Source: Ilumatobacteraceae bacterium (GTDB lineage: Bacteria; Actinomycetota; Acidimicrobiia; Acidimicrobiales; Ilumatobacteraceae). Taken from it: a stretch of 17,823 bases of DNA. This document shows, piece by piece, positions 1-7,092 of this stretch. Under the pieces are notes generated by a model, which was not told the origin of the DNA, did not search any database, and saw only the letters and a list, made by a program, of their open reading frames with translations. Every line of letters begins with the position of its first letter. Within the stretch, counting starts at the first letter, position 1. The stretch covers positions 1 to 17,823 of the forward strand of contig JALRJT010000087.1 of assembly GCA_023254985.1 (NCBI GenBank). The letters are read 5' to 3'. The translations under genes were made by a program, and so were the position numbers.

Positions 1-34
1 CTGATGGACGGGGGTTCGATTCCCCCCAGCTCCA
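1..34 (+). ncRNA. ssrA: tmRNA (transfer-messenger RNA), 3' end only
   Basis: Only the tRNA-like 3' end is in the window. It shows a perfect five-pair T-stem (10-14 with 22-26) closing the loop TTCGATT, then the seven-base acceptor arm CAGCTCC (27-33) and discriminator A34. CAGCTCC is the usual tmRNA acceptor 3' strand, which pairs with the 5' GGGGCUG lying outside the window. The next bases are CTT, so the CCA tail is not encoded and would be added after transcription. tmRNA with SmpB rescues stalled ribosomes and tags nascent proteins. A tRNA with an unusual acceptor is the alternative; the missing 5' part prevents a firm check. The stop codon of the convergent TetR gene begins two bases after A34. 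Confidence 0.8.
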
Positions 35-35
35 C

Positions 36-632
36 TTATTGCAATGCTCGAGCAACAGCTCCTGCAAGAAATGTCAGTCGTCGTCGATAGGCGGCTGGCG
101 TGGGCTGATCCTGCTTGAGACCAACTGTTGACAGCGTGAGAATCTCCAGAGCACGGTCTTGTGATTGCTGATCGGATTTTGTCGCCTTGAGATGGTCCCG
201 TAGACCCTTTTGCGCACGCTTCACTGCCGCCGTGGCTGCCTCGGCGGCGAACGCATGTCGCGCCTCAAGGAGTTCATCTCCATATTGAGTTGCCGCAAGT
301 GCCGCGTATCCATCGCCAGAAATGCGTTGGAGATATCCATCAAGTTGGGCCGCAAGCGACACCGGCTGCGCAAGCGCCGCTAGGGCCGCGTCAGTCGCTT
401 CTTCCAACAACAACACATAGGCGGCGGCAAAGAGATCTGCTCGATCGGTGAAGTATTGGTAGAGGGCTGGTCGGGAAATGCCCGCTGCATCTGCGATGTT
501 TGCCATTGATGTCTTCCTATATCCGCGCTTTGCAAACAATGGGATCGACGCCCGCAAGATCTCCTCAATCCGTTGATCTCGGGAAGAGTTGGTTACTGCC
601 ACCTCCCCATCTTGACATTTTTGAGTCAACAT
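36..632 (-). CDS. TetR/AcrR-family transcriptional regulator
   Basis: This is a 198-residue protein with an N-terminal TetR DNA-binding domain at about residues 20-68. The helix-turn-helix is near 41-63 (TSMANIADAAGISRPALYQY) followed by F61. The C-terminal helical ligand/dimer domain is divergent, as usual in the family, so no ligand can be named. It is divergently transcribed from an SDR oxidoreductase, and the 62-bp gap carries paired TGACAT half-sites, so it probably represses both itself and the SDR. The ATG at 632 lies inside one half-site and has no Shine-Dalgarno; a TATGGT box at 642-647 (minus) would place the RNA start almost on the ATG, fitting a leaderless mRNA. A GTG at 602 is a later alternative that would remove ten residues lying before the conserved domain. 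Confidence 0.85.
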   Translation of the reverse strand: MLTQKCQDGEVAVTNSSRDQRIEEILRASIPLFAKRGYRKTSMANIADAAGISRPALYQYFTDRADLFAAAYVLLLEEATDAALAALAQPVSLAAQLDGYLQRISGDGYAALAATQYGDELLEARHAFAAEAATAAVKRAQKGLRDHLKATKSDQQSQDRALEILTLSTVGLKQDQPTPAAYRRRLTFLAGAVARALQ

Positions 633-674
633 GTCAGGATGACCATACCTGACATTTTATTCCAAAAATGTCAG
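612..674. promoter_or_regulatory. TetR operator array between tetR and SDR genes
   Basis: Four half-sites alternate in orientation: TGACAT 613-618, ATGTCA 631-636, TGACAT 650-655 and ATGTCA 668-673, with centres 18, 19 and 18 bp apart. The second pair is the core of a perfect 10-bp-arm palindrome (CTGACATTTT 649-658 and AAAATGTCAG 665-674, 6-bp spacer). The middle two also form an 8-bp-arm inverted repeat (ATGTCAGG 631-638, CCTGACAT 648-655). A TTGACA -35-like hexamer on the plus strand at 612-617 with CAGGAT at 635-640 is a candidate SDR promoter, so occupancy would block it. Binding by the adjacent TetR protein is inferred from family practice. Confidence 0.75.
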
Positions 675-694
675 ATCTACACGAGAGGAAAGAT

Positions 695-1516
695 ATGTCC
701 AAGAATCGATCAATTGAGGGCCGCACGGTGTGCATCACCGGCGCATCCAGTGGATTCGGCCGAGCAATTTCCGAGCATCTCGGGTCGCTTGGCGCCAACG
801 TGTTCATGATGGGACGAACCGGCGAACCGATGGAGGAATCCGCGGCAAAGATTCGCAGCGCTGGTGGCAAGGCTGATGTCGCCGTGTTCGACCTCAAGAA
901 TCTCGATTTACTCACCGAGTGGGTCACATCTTCAGCCAATGCGACGGGACGTCTTGACGTGATGGTGAATAATGCCGGTTTTGGCGATGTCGGGACCACG
1001 ATTGCCGACGGTGACCCTGCGATGTGGCGAGCGATGCTTGAGATCAATGTGCTGGCACTTGCGGTGGGATGCCAGGCTGCGATTCGAGCCATGCGTGCCA
1101 CGAAATCGCAGGGCAACATCATCAACATTTCATCCGTTGGTGCAACGCGGCGTGACAGCGGTGTCTACGGCGCCACAAAGCACGCCGTGAACTGCATCAA
1201 CTCCACCCTGCGCAAAGAACTCGAGGGCGACTCAATTCGCACCACGTCAATCATGCCTGGAGTCTTTGCAACGAACTTTGTTCGCCACATCGATGGGAAG
1301 ATGGTCGAGGGGGTCGCAGCAATGGCCGGAATCGAAAAGGTCGCCTTCGACGATCAACGTCGATTGCCGCAGGGGCAGTTAGATCAGATCCAGCAGGCGA
1401 TGCCGGACTCCTTTGGCGACGTCGCATACGTTGCTCACGCGGTTGAATATGTCATCACCCAACCGATCGAAATCAATATCGAGGAGCTGATCGTTCGTCC
1501 GCCGAAGGGCATGTAA
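695..1516 (+). CDS. SDR-family NAD(P)-dependent oxidoreductase
   Basis: A 273-residue classical short-chain dehydrogenase/reductase. The Rossmann cofactor motif TGASSGFG is at 15-22, NNAG at 92-95, and the catalytic set Ser146/147, Tyr158 and Lys162 (YGATK) is intact. Cofactor choice and substrate cannot be read from the sequence. The ATG at 695 was chosen because GAGAGG at 683-688 gives a good ribosome-binding site six bases upstream. An in-frame ATG at 668 lies inside the operator palindrome and has no such site. The gene is divergent from the TetR regulator and is its probable target, so it may act on a compound that the regulator senses. Length is normal for a classical SDR. Confidence 0.88.
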   Translation: MSKNRSIEGRTVCITGASSGFGRAISEHLGSLGANVFMMGRTGEPMEESAAKIRSAGGKADVAVFDLKNLDLLTEWVTSSANATGRLDVMVNNAGFGDVGTTIADGDPAMWRAMLEINVLALAVGCQAAIRAMRATKSQGNIINISSVGATRRDSGVYGATKHAVNCINSTLRKELEGDSIRTTSIMPGVFATNFVRHIDGKMVEGVAAMAGIEKVAFDDQRRLPQGQLDQIQQAMPDSFGDVAYVAHAVEYVITQPIEINIEELIVRPPKGM

Positions 1517-1551
1517 CAACGCGTAGCACCTCGCGCTGCTTGGGCCATGAC

Positions 1552-1577
1552 GTCTCTGAGTGCAGTCCACTAGAGAC
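1552..1577. terminator. Hairpin between convergent SDR and nhaA
   Basis: Arms GTCTCT (1552-1557) and AGAGAC (1572-1577) pair fully, a single G bulges at 1558, and AGTG (1559-1562) pairs with CACT (1568-1571) around a five-base loop. It sits in the 73-base gap between the convergent stop codons of the SDR and nhaA. No clear U-tract follows on either strand, so it is a candidate bidirectional terminator from position and structure only. Confidence 0.5.
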
Positions 1578-1589
1578 AAATAATTGTGG

Positions 1590-2870
1590 CTACGACGCTG
1601 CTCCAGCTTGGTCGTTGCTTCGTAGGAACAAGCCTGCAAGCAACGCCGAACAGATCGACGCTGTCAAGATTGCGAGCTTTGCGTTGGCAAGATCCGTCTC
1701 GTTTGGCAATGCGAGTTTGGCGATAAAGATCGCGACGGTGAAGCCGATCCCCGCGGCTGACCCAACTCCGATGACATGCCGTGTGGAAGATCCCTCTGGC
1801 ATGTCAGAGATTCCCGAGCGAACAGCTGCCTGTGTCGCAAGCAGAACGCCGAGTGGCTTTCCGACAAGGAGACCGAAGAAGACTCCCCACGTGATTGGCG
1901 ACGAAACCGCGTCCTGAATGCCGTCGGTCGACAGTCGAATTCCACTATTGGCAAGAGCAAACACCGGAACGATGAAGAAACTGGTCCACGGATGGAGAAT
2001 GTGCTGGAGCCACTCGACAGTGGAGACTGAAGCGCCATGCGGCGAAGCTGCGGAGGAGTGTGTGGAAACGTGCTCGGTCTGCTCTGCGTCAATGTACTCG
2101 ACCTGATGATGTGGGGTTGTTGGCGCAAGGAGTCCCATCAACACACCAGCAAGTGTTGGGTGAATTCCCCCATTGAACAAACCGAGCCACACCACCCCAC
2201 CGAGGATCACATAGAGGGTCACTGACCTCGCGCTGAGAAACTTCACAATCAACACCAGCGCAACGCCGACGATCGACGCGGCGAGCCATCCGAAGGTGAC
2301 ACCAGTTGAATACACCGTTGCGATGACGAGAATCGCCCCAATGTCATCAACGATCGCGAGACCCAAGAGGAATGCTCTCAGCGATGAAGGGACGCGTCCT
2401 CGAGCAACCGACAAGACACCAACCGCGAGGGCGATGTCAGTCGCCATGGGAATCGCCCACCCGCGCAAGTTCGTCGATCCGGCAATCGCGAGGTACACGA
2501 GTGCTGGCACCAGCATCCCGCCAAGCGCTGCAATGCCAGGCAACATCGCAGACCGACGATCTGAAAGGTGACCATCTGTGAGCTCTCTCTTGATTTCGAG
2601 ACCGACGACGAAGAAGAAAATGGTCATCAATCCGTCGTTCACCCAATATCGCAAGTCGAGGTCCAGTCCGTACCCGGCGAAGGAAAAGGCGAATCGTGAC
2701 TTCCACAGGCTGTCGTACGATTCCGACCAGGGCGAGTTGACCCAGACGAGAGCCGTCACCGCGCTCGCTGCGAGGAGGACCGCCCCCGCGGATTCGGTGC
2801 GAAGAAAGTCGCGCAGTGGCGACAGAAAGCGAACAGGGTCAACTACCGATGAGGTGCGCGTCGATTTCAC
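1590..2870 (-). CDS. nhaA: Na+/H+ antiporter NhaA
   Basis: A 426-residue inner-membrane antiporter that exports Na+ in exchange for H+ for pH and sodium homeostasis. Hallmarks are the transport-site pair Asp175-Asp176 in LAIVDDIGAI (E. coli Asp163/164), Asp145 in ATDIALAVGV (E. coli Asp133), Lys338 in VGKPLG (E. coli Lys300) and the LEIKREL pH-sensing segment at 91-97. About a dozen hydrophobic segments are visible. Relative to E. coli, a hydrophilic His-rich loop is inserted at about 252-283. The GTG at 2870 was chosen because GGAG lies six bases upstream; reading from the more distal start at 2975 would add an Arg/Ser-rich 35-residue tail unlike NhaA. It is divergent from the MFS gene and convergent with the SDR. 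Confidence 0.93.
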   Translation of the reverse strand: MKSTRTSSVVDPVRFLSPLRDFLRTESAGAVLLAASAVTALVWVNSPWSESYDSLWKSRFAFSFAGYGLDLDLRYWVNDGLMTIFFFVVGLEIKRELTDGHLSDRRSAMLPGIAALGGMLVPALVYLAIAGSTNLRGWAIPMATDIALAVGVLSVARGRVPSSLRAFLLGLAIVDDIGAILVIATVYSTGVTFGWLAASIVGVALVLIVKFLSARSVTLYVILGGVVWLGLFNGGIHPTLAGVLMGLLAPTTPHHQVEYIDAEQTEHVSTHSSAASPHGASVSTVEWLQHILHPWTSFFIVPVFALANSGIRLSTDGIQDAVSSPITWGVFFGLLVGKPLGVLLATQAAVRSGISDMPEGSSTRHVIGVGSAAGIGFTVAIFIAKLALPNETDLANAKLAILTASICSALLAGLFLRSNDQAGAAS

Positions 2871-2917
2871 TGGAAGCTCCGTTTTCCGCCGACCAGTCTT
2901 CCCGGCACACCTCGATT

Positions 2918-2951
2918 GTCGAGTCGTCAGCCTAGGCGACGATGACTCGAC
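2918..2951. promoter_or_regulatory. Inverted repeat over the probable nhaA promoter
   Basis: GTCGAGTC (2918-2925) is repeated inverted as GACTCGAC (2944-2951). Inside it GTC 2926-2928 pairs with GAC 2938-2940, and the centre holds the palindrome GCCTAGGC (2930-2937). On the minus strand the centre reads TAGGCT (2934-2929), a plausible -10 box for nhaA with a leader of roughly 50 bases. It lies in the 186-base divergent region between nhaA and the MFS gene. It may be an operator or an mRNA-leader structure; the sequence does not separate these. Confidence 0.4.
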
Positions 2952-3025
2952 CGTGTCGTCACGAGATAACCACATTCCACGCTTGTCGAGTAGAGAAACC
3001 CTCCACCGAACACCGTGCGCTAAAC

Positions 3026-3054
3026 ATGATCATCGCACCGTTTTGGTGATCACC
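3026..3054. promoter_or_regulatory. Twin TGATCA palindromes before the MFS/aru/tmp operon
   Basis: ATGATCAT (3026-3033) and GGTGATCACC (3045-3054) are both perfect palindromes centred on TGATCA, 20 bp apart centre to centre, which is about two helical turns. The second ends two bases before the MFS start codon. This spacing suits a dimeric or tetrameric repressor acting on the five-gene operon. No regulator gene for it is visible next to the operon, so the binding protein is unknown. Confidence 0.4.
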
Positions 3055-3056
3055 CC

Positions 3057-4283
3057 ATGACTCCACTCGAACCTCGACTCGGATTGCGCGAGAACGCAGC
3101 ACAGTTCACTCTGCTCGTCGCGGTGAATGCCCTCGTCGGCGGCATGATCGGCCAAGAGCGCACGATCCTTCCGCTGATCGCCGAAGATGACTTCGGCTTG
3201 AGCGGTTTCACCATCACGCTCACGTTCATTGTCGCGTTCGGTCTCGTGAAGGCCGCGACGAACTTCTTCGCGGGCACGCTCGGTGATCGCTATGGACGCA
3301 AGCCTGTATTGATCGCCGGCTGGCTGATCGGTCTTCCCATTCCCCTCCTCATCATCTGGGCACCGTCGTGGGGCTGGATCGTGTTCGCCAACGTGCTCCT
3401 CGGCATCAATCAAGGTCTCACGTGGTCAACGACAGTGATCATGAAGATCGACCTCGTCGGCCCCTCGCGTCGCGGACTGGCGATGGGACTCAACGAAGCT
3501 GCTGGTTACGGAGCCGTTGCCATCACGGCGCTCGTCACTGGCGCGATCGCCGATCGATACGGACTGCGACCGGAACCGTTCTTCCTCGGACTCTCGTTAG
3601 CCGCCCTCGGTCTCGGGCTGTCGACGATCTTCGTGCGCGAGACACGTCACTTCGTCGACATCGAACGCCGAACGTCACCACCGACGACGTCACTATCCAC
3701 ACTCGAGATCTTCACCCGCACGTCGTGGTCTGATCGCAACCTGTCGTCATGCTCGCAAGCCGGTCTGGTCAACAATCTGAATGATGGTCTCGCGTGGGGA
3801 CTCTTTCCCCTCCTCTTTACAGCCGCGGGACTTTCGATCGGGCGTATCGGCATTCTCGCTGCGCTGTACCCCGCTGCGTGGGGACTCTGTCAACTTGTCA
3901 CCGGACCGCTGTCGGATCGAGTAGGTCGCAAACCACTGATTGCTGGAGGGATGTTGCTGCAGGCCGTCGCGTTGTCGTGGATTGCCGTCGGTGGCGACTT
4001 TGCATGGTGGGTCGTCGGCGCCATCGTGCTCGGCGTCGGCACCGCGATGGTCTATCCCACCTTGCTCGCTGCGATCGGCGACGTCGCCGATCCGTCGTGG
4101 CGCGCTCGTTCGGTCGGTGTGTATCGGCTTTGGCGTGACAGTGGATTCGCCGTCGGTGCGCTGCTCGCCGGTCTGCTTGCCGATCTCGTGTCAATCACCG
4201 CCGCAACACACGTCGTTGCTGCGCTCACCGCACTCTCGGGAGTCGTCGTGATCATACGCATGACAGAGACACACCGTCGCTGA
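3057..4283 (+). CDS. MFS transporter, first gene of aru/tmp-like operon
   Basis: A 408-residue major facilitator with about twelve hydrophobic segments. MFS motif A is seen twice, once per half: GDRYGRKP at 76-83, and SDRVGRKP at the start of the second half. The N-terminal stretch MIGQERTILPL at 30-40 resembles a bacterial MFS subgroup whose substrates are mostly unassigned. It leads a plus-strand cluster with an AruH-like transaminase, an AruI-like decarboxylase and the TmpA/TmpB-like pair, so it probably imports the substrate of those enzymes or exports an intermediate. The substrate itself cannot be read. No Shine-Dalgarno is evident before the ATG; a palindrome occupies that place. Confidence 0.85.
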   Translation: MTPLEPRLGLRENAAQFTLLVAVNALVGGMIGQERTILPLIAEDDFGLSGFTITLTFIVAFGLVKAATNFFAGTLGDRYGRKPVLIAGWLIGLPIPLLIIWAPSWGWIVFANVLLGINQGLTWSTTVIMKIDLVGPSRRGLAMGLNEAAGYGAVAITALVTGAIADRYGLRPEPFFLGLSLAALGLGLSTIFVRETRHFVDIERRTSPPTTSLSTLEIFTRTSWSDRNLSSCSQAGLVNNLNDGLAWGLFPLLFTAAGLSIGRIGILAALYPAAWGLCQLVTGPLSDRVGRKPLIAGGMLLQAVALSWIAVGGDFAWWVVGAIVLGVGTAMVYPTLLAAIGDVADPSWRARSVGVYRLWRDSGFAVGALLAGLLADLVSITAATHVVAALTALSGVVVIIRMTETHRR

Positions 4284-4297
4284 GGTCGTACACCCCG

Positions 4298-4303
4298 TAC
4301 GCT
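4298..4303 (+). promoter_or_regulatory. Candidate -10 box TACGCT for a leaderless aruH transcript
   Basis: TACGCT ends eight bases before the ATG at 4312, which would start RNA on or near the first codon. The gap from the MFS stop is 28 bases and holds no convincing Shine-Dalgarno at a normal distance. This is an internal promoter candidate inside the operon; a matching -35 box was not identified. Confidence 0.3.
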
Positions 4304-4311
4304 TGCGGGAA

Positions 4312-5493
4312 ATGAAGTTCGCCCCCATCTCCGATCGACTGTCCGGGCTCGGTGCAGCCAAATGGGCAATCCATGTCGAGGCGTTGCGTCGTCAACAGCT
4401 CGGTCAACCCGTGGTGATGTTGTCGATCGGCGAACCCGACTTGCCCCCACCCGCGAGCGTGCTCGACCGCGCAGTCGACTCGATGCGCTCGGGTCGCACG
4501 CGATACGCGGCGGGTCAGGGAGAGCAAGCAGCACTCGAGGCGATCGCGGCACATCTCACGCGACGCTCTGGCGCGACGGTGTCGACAGAAGAAGTGCTCT
4601 ACACCGCGGGAACACAGAACGGGCTGTGCACCTGCCTGATGACGCTCGTTCAGCCCGGAGACGAAGTCCTCGTCCCCGATCCCTACTACGCAACCTATGA
4701 AGGACTCGTCGCTGCGAGCGGCGCCACGTTCGTCGCCGTTCCGACGAGACCAGAGGACAGGTTCCATGTGACTGCTGAGGCGATCGAACGAACGATCACC
4801 CCGAACAGCCAAGTGCTCTTGTTGAACACCCCGAGCAACCCGACTGGTGCGGTGCTGTCACGTGAGGAGATCGACGCGATCGGCGAGGTGTGCATCGCGC
4901 ACGATCTGTGGATCGTGGCCGACGAGGTATATGCCGACATGACGTACGACGCACCGTTCTCTTCGCCGTTCGATCGACCGCAACTTCGCGAACGCACGCT
5001 TGCCGTGTCGTCGATTTCCAAGTCGCATGCACTCCCCGGCTTCCGCGCTGGCTGGGTCGCCGCACCCGCACACGTCATCGAGCGGCTCGTCCTCGTTGCG
5101 GAAGCGATGCTGTTCGGCTCGCAACCGTTCATCGAAGACGCCCTCGTCGTGGCACTCTCGACACGACATCCCGAAGTCGATCGGTTGCGCGCGGCATTTC
5201 GCGAACGCGCCGTCGTGCTCGTCGAGGAACTCGGTGATGCGCCACACTCACGTGCCCGCATGCCGGAAGGTGGAATGTTCGTGATGGTCGACGTGCGCTC
5301 GACGGGGCTTTCCGGCGAGCAGTTCGCCTGGCGTCTCCTCGAAGAGCACGGCGTCGGTGTGATGCCTGGCGAGAGCTTCGGTTCGGGTGGTGCGGGTCAC
5401 GTGCGTATCGCCCTCACGGTCGATGCGCCCGTCCTGCGAGATGCATGCACGAAGATTCGTACGCTCGCCGAGCAGTGCGCGGCTGGAAGCTGA
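4312..5493 (+). CDS. aruH: Class I/II PLP aminotransferase, arginine:pyruvate transaminase (AruH)-like
   Basis: A 393-residue fold-type I aminotransferase. PLP signatures are NPTG at 176-179, DEVY at 204-207, the Schiff-base Lys237 in SISKSHALPGFRAGW, and a C-terminal GHVRIAL segment with the carboxylate-binding Arg. Several blocks resemble remembered P. aeruginosa AruH: GAAKWAIH near the N-terminus, SKSHA around the lysine, and GGMFVMVD plus HGVGVMPGESFG near the C-terminus; the length matches. AruH moves the arginine amino group to pyruvate, giving 2-ketoarginine and alanine. The next gene, seven bases downstream, resembles AruI, which decarboxylates that product, and this supports the assignment. 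The ATG at 4312 is preferred to a TTG at 4303. Another cationic amino acid as substrate cannot be excluded. Confidence 0.8.
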   Translation: MKFAPISDRLSGLGAAKWAIHVEALRRQQLGQPVVMLSIGEPDLPPPASVLDRAVDSMRSGRTRYAAGQGEQAALEAIAAHLTRRSGATVSTEEVLYTAGTQNGLCTCLMTLVQPGDEVLVPDPYYATYEGLVAASGATFVAVPTRPEDRFHVTAEAIERTITPNSQVLLLNTPSNPTGAVLSREEIDAIGEVCIAHDLWIVADEVYADMTYDAPFSSPFDRPQLRERTLAVSSISKSHALPGFRAGWVAAPAHVIERLVLVAEAMLFGSQPFIEDALVVALSTRHPEVDRLRAAFRERAVVLVEELGDAPHSRARMPEGGMFVMVDVRSTGLSGEQFAWRLLEEHGVGVMPGESFGSGGAGHVRIALTVDAPVLRDACTKIRTLAEQCAAGS

Positions 5494-5500
5494 GGCGACG

Positions 5501-7072
5501 ATGCGCGTCGGCGAAGCACTGATCGACCTACTCGCCACCCACTACGGAGTGGATGTCGCCTTCGGGATTCCTGGCGTGCACAACATCGAGTTGTATCGCG
5601 GTCTCGAGCGCAGTCGCGTGCGCGCGATCTCGCCGCGCCACGAACAAGGTGCGGGATTCATGGCAGACGGCTGGTCGGTCGTAACCGGACGCCCCGGCGT
5701 GTGCGTCTTGATCAGCGGACCAGGCGTCACCAACGCCCTCACCCCAATCGCCCAGGCGTATCACGACTCGCGACCGATGCTCGTACTTGCTTCCACCACA
5801 CCGACCGATGCGCTCGGCGCACAGATTGGACCACTGCACGACCTCCCCGACCAGGGCGCACTTGTGCGCAGCGTGTGCGCGTTCAGCGAGACGGTGACCG
5901 AACCAAAGGAACTTCCTGCGCTGATTGAACGCGCGTGGAACGTATTCAATTCATCGCGACCGCGACCGGTGCATCTTGCGATCCCCATGGATGTCCTTGA
6001 GTTGGACTGCGACCCCTTCACGCGTGTTACCACCCCGACTGAAGTTCCAACCCCATCGGCAGACGACCTCGCACGTGCAGCGACGATCCTGAACGAGTCA
6101 CGATCGTTGGTGATCATTGCAGGAGGCGGAGCCAAGGATGCGAGCGACGAACTCACAGCGCTCGCCGAAGCGCTCGACGCACCGGTTGTCCTCACCGGCA
6201 ACGCCAAGGGTGTCGTGCCTTCTCGACACCCACTGTGCGCAGAAAACACTCTCGTCTTCGGTCGCGTGCAGCGCGAAATTGAAGCTGCTGATGCGGTCCT
6301 CGTCGTGGGATCGGAACTGTCAGACACCGACCTTTACAACAATGGACGGGCACTTGCCTTCACTGGATCCGTCGTGCGGATCGACATCGACGAGGCACAG
6401 ATCTCTCGGCGCGTGACGCCAAGCGTCGCACTCGTCGGCGAGGCGCGAGCAACGCTCGAACAGCTTCGCGCACACGTTCTCCCGGGCACAACGCGCCACG
6501 GTTCGGACCGTGCTCGAACTTGGCGCGAGCACTCACGCAACAAGACGTCGAAGGAGTTCGCTCCATGGTTGGCTGCGATCGAGGAGGCGCTCCCCGATGA
6601 CGCGATCGTTGCGCTCGATTCGACCCAGCTCGGCTACTCCGCACATTGGTGGCTGCCGGCGAACCACTCACGCTCATGGCTTGCGCCCTACGGGTTCGGC
6701 ACGCTCGGCTGCGCATTACCGATGGCGATCGGTGCGAGCGTCGCCGCACCTCATCGACCGGTGCTCGCGATTGCCGGCGACGGCGGCTGGTTGTTCACGG
6801 TGGCAGAGATGGCGTCTGCAGTCGATCTGGGTGCCAACGTCACGATGATCCTGTGGGACAACCGTGGCTACCAGCAGATTCGCCAATCCTTCGACGACGT
6901 GGATGCGCCGCGCATGGGCGTCGACGTATCGTCACACGATCCGCTCACCATCGCCAAAGGATTCGGATGGTCGGCAATTGACATCACCACTCCGAACGAA
7001 CTTCAGTCCCATCTGGCCATGGCCTTGCGAAGCGGTCGACAACTTTTACGAGTTTGCGTCGAAAAGCTCTAG
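5501..7072 (+). CDS. aruI: ThDP-dependent 2-ketoarginine decarboxylase (AruI)-like
   Basis: A 523-residue, three-domain thiamine-diphosphate enzyme of the acetolactate-synthase-like family. The N-terminal Pyr domain carries FGIPGVHNIELYRGL at 21-35 and the cofactor-activating Glu48 in RHEQGAGFMADG. The C-terminal PP domain has the ThDP/Mg motif GDG 426-428 through Asn454. FGIPGVH..ELYRGL and RHEQGAGFMADG are features I recall from P. aeruginosa AruI, which turns 2-ketoarginine into 4-guanidinobutyraldehyde and CO2. The AruH-like transaminase ends seven bases upstream. ATG 5501 was chosen because GAGG is five bases before it; the longer open frame overlaps the transaminase gene. An acetolactate synthase or another 2-oxoacid decarboxylase is possible but fits the context less well. 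Confidence 0.78.
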   Translation: MRVGEALIDLLATHYGVDVAFGIPGVHNIELYRGLERSRVRAISPRHEQGAGFMADGWSVVTGRPGVCVLISGPGVTNALTPIAQAYHDSRPMLVLASTTPTDALGAQIGPLHDLPDQGALVRSVCAFSETVTEPKELPALIERAWNVFNSSRPRPVHLAIPMDVLELDCDPFTRVTTPTEVPTPSADDLARAATILNESRSLVIIAGGGAKDASDELTALAEALDAPVVLTGNAKGVVPSRHPLCAENTLVFGRVQREIEAADAVLVVGSELSDTDLYNNGRALAFTGSVVRIDIDEAQISRRVTPSVALVGEARATLEQLRAHVLPGTTRHGSDRARTWREHSRNKTSKEFAPWLAAIEEALPDDAIVALDSTQLGYSAHWWLPANHSRSWLAPYGFGTLGCALPMAIGASVAAPHRPVLAIAGDGGWLFTVAEMASAVDLGANVTMILWDNRGYQQIRQSFDDVDAPRMGVDVSSHDPLTIAKGFGWSAIDITTPNELQSHLAMALRSGRQLLRVCVEKL

Positions 7073-7092
7073 CGATTACCTAGTACTACGCT

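Noticed and set aside
5387..5500. Longer start for the ThDP decarboxylase
   Set aside because: It would overlap the transaminase gene by over 100 bases and adds Arg/Ser-rich sequence; ATG 5501 has a GAGG site and the family N-terminus.
5501..7072. Phosphonopyruvate decarboxylase, suggested by the phosphonate-like neighbours
   Set aside because: The protein is a full three-domain enzyme of 523 residues with AruI-like motifs, longer than the roughly 380-residue phosphonopyruvate decarboxylases, and its partner transaminase looks like AruH.
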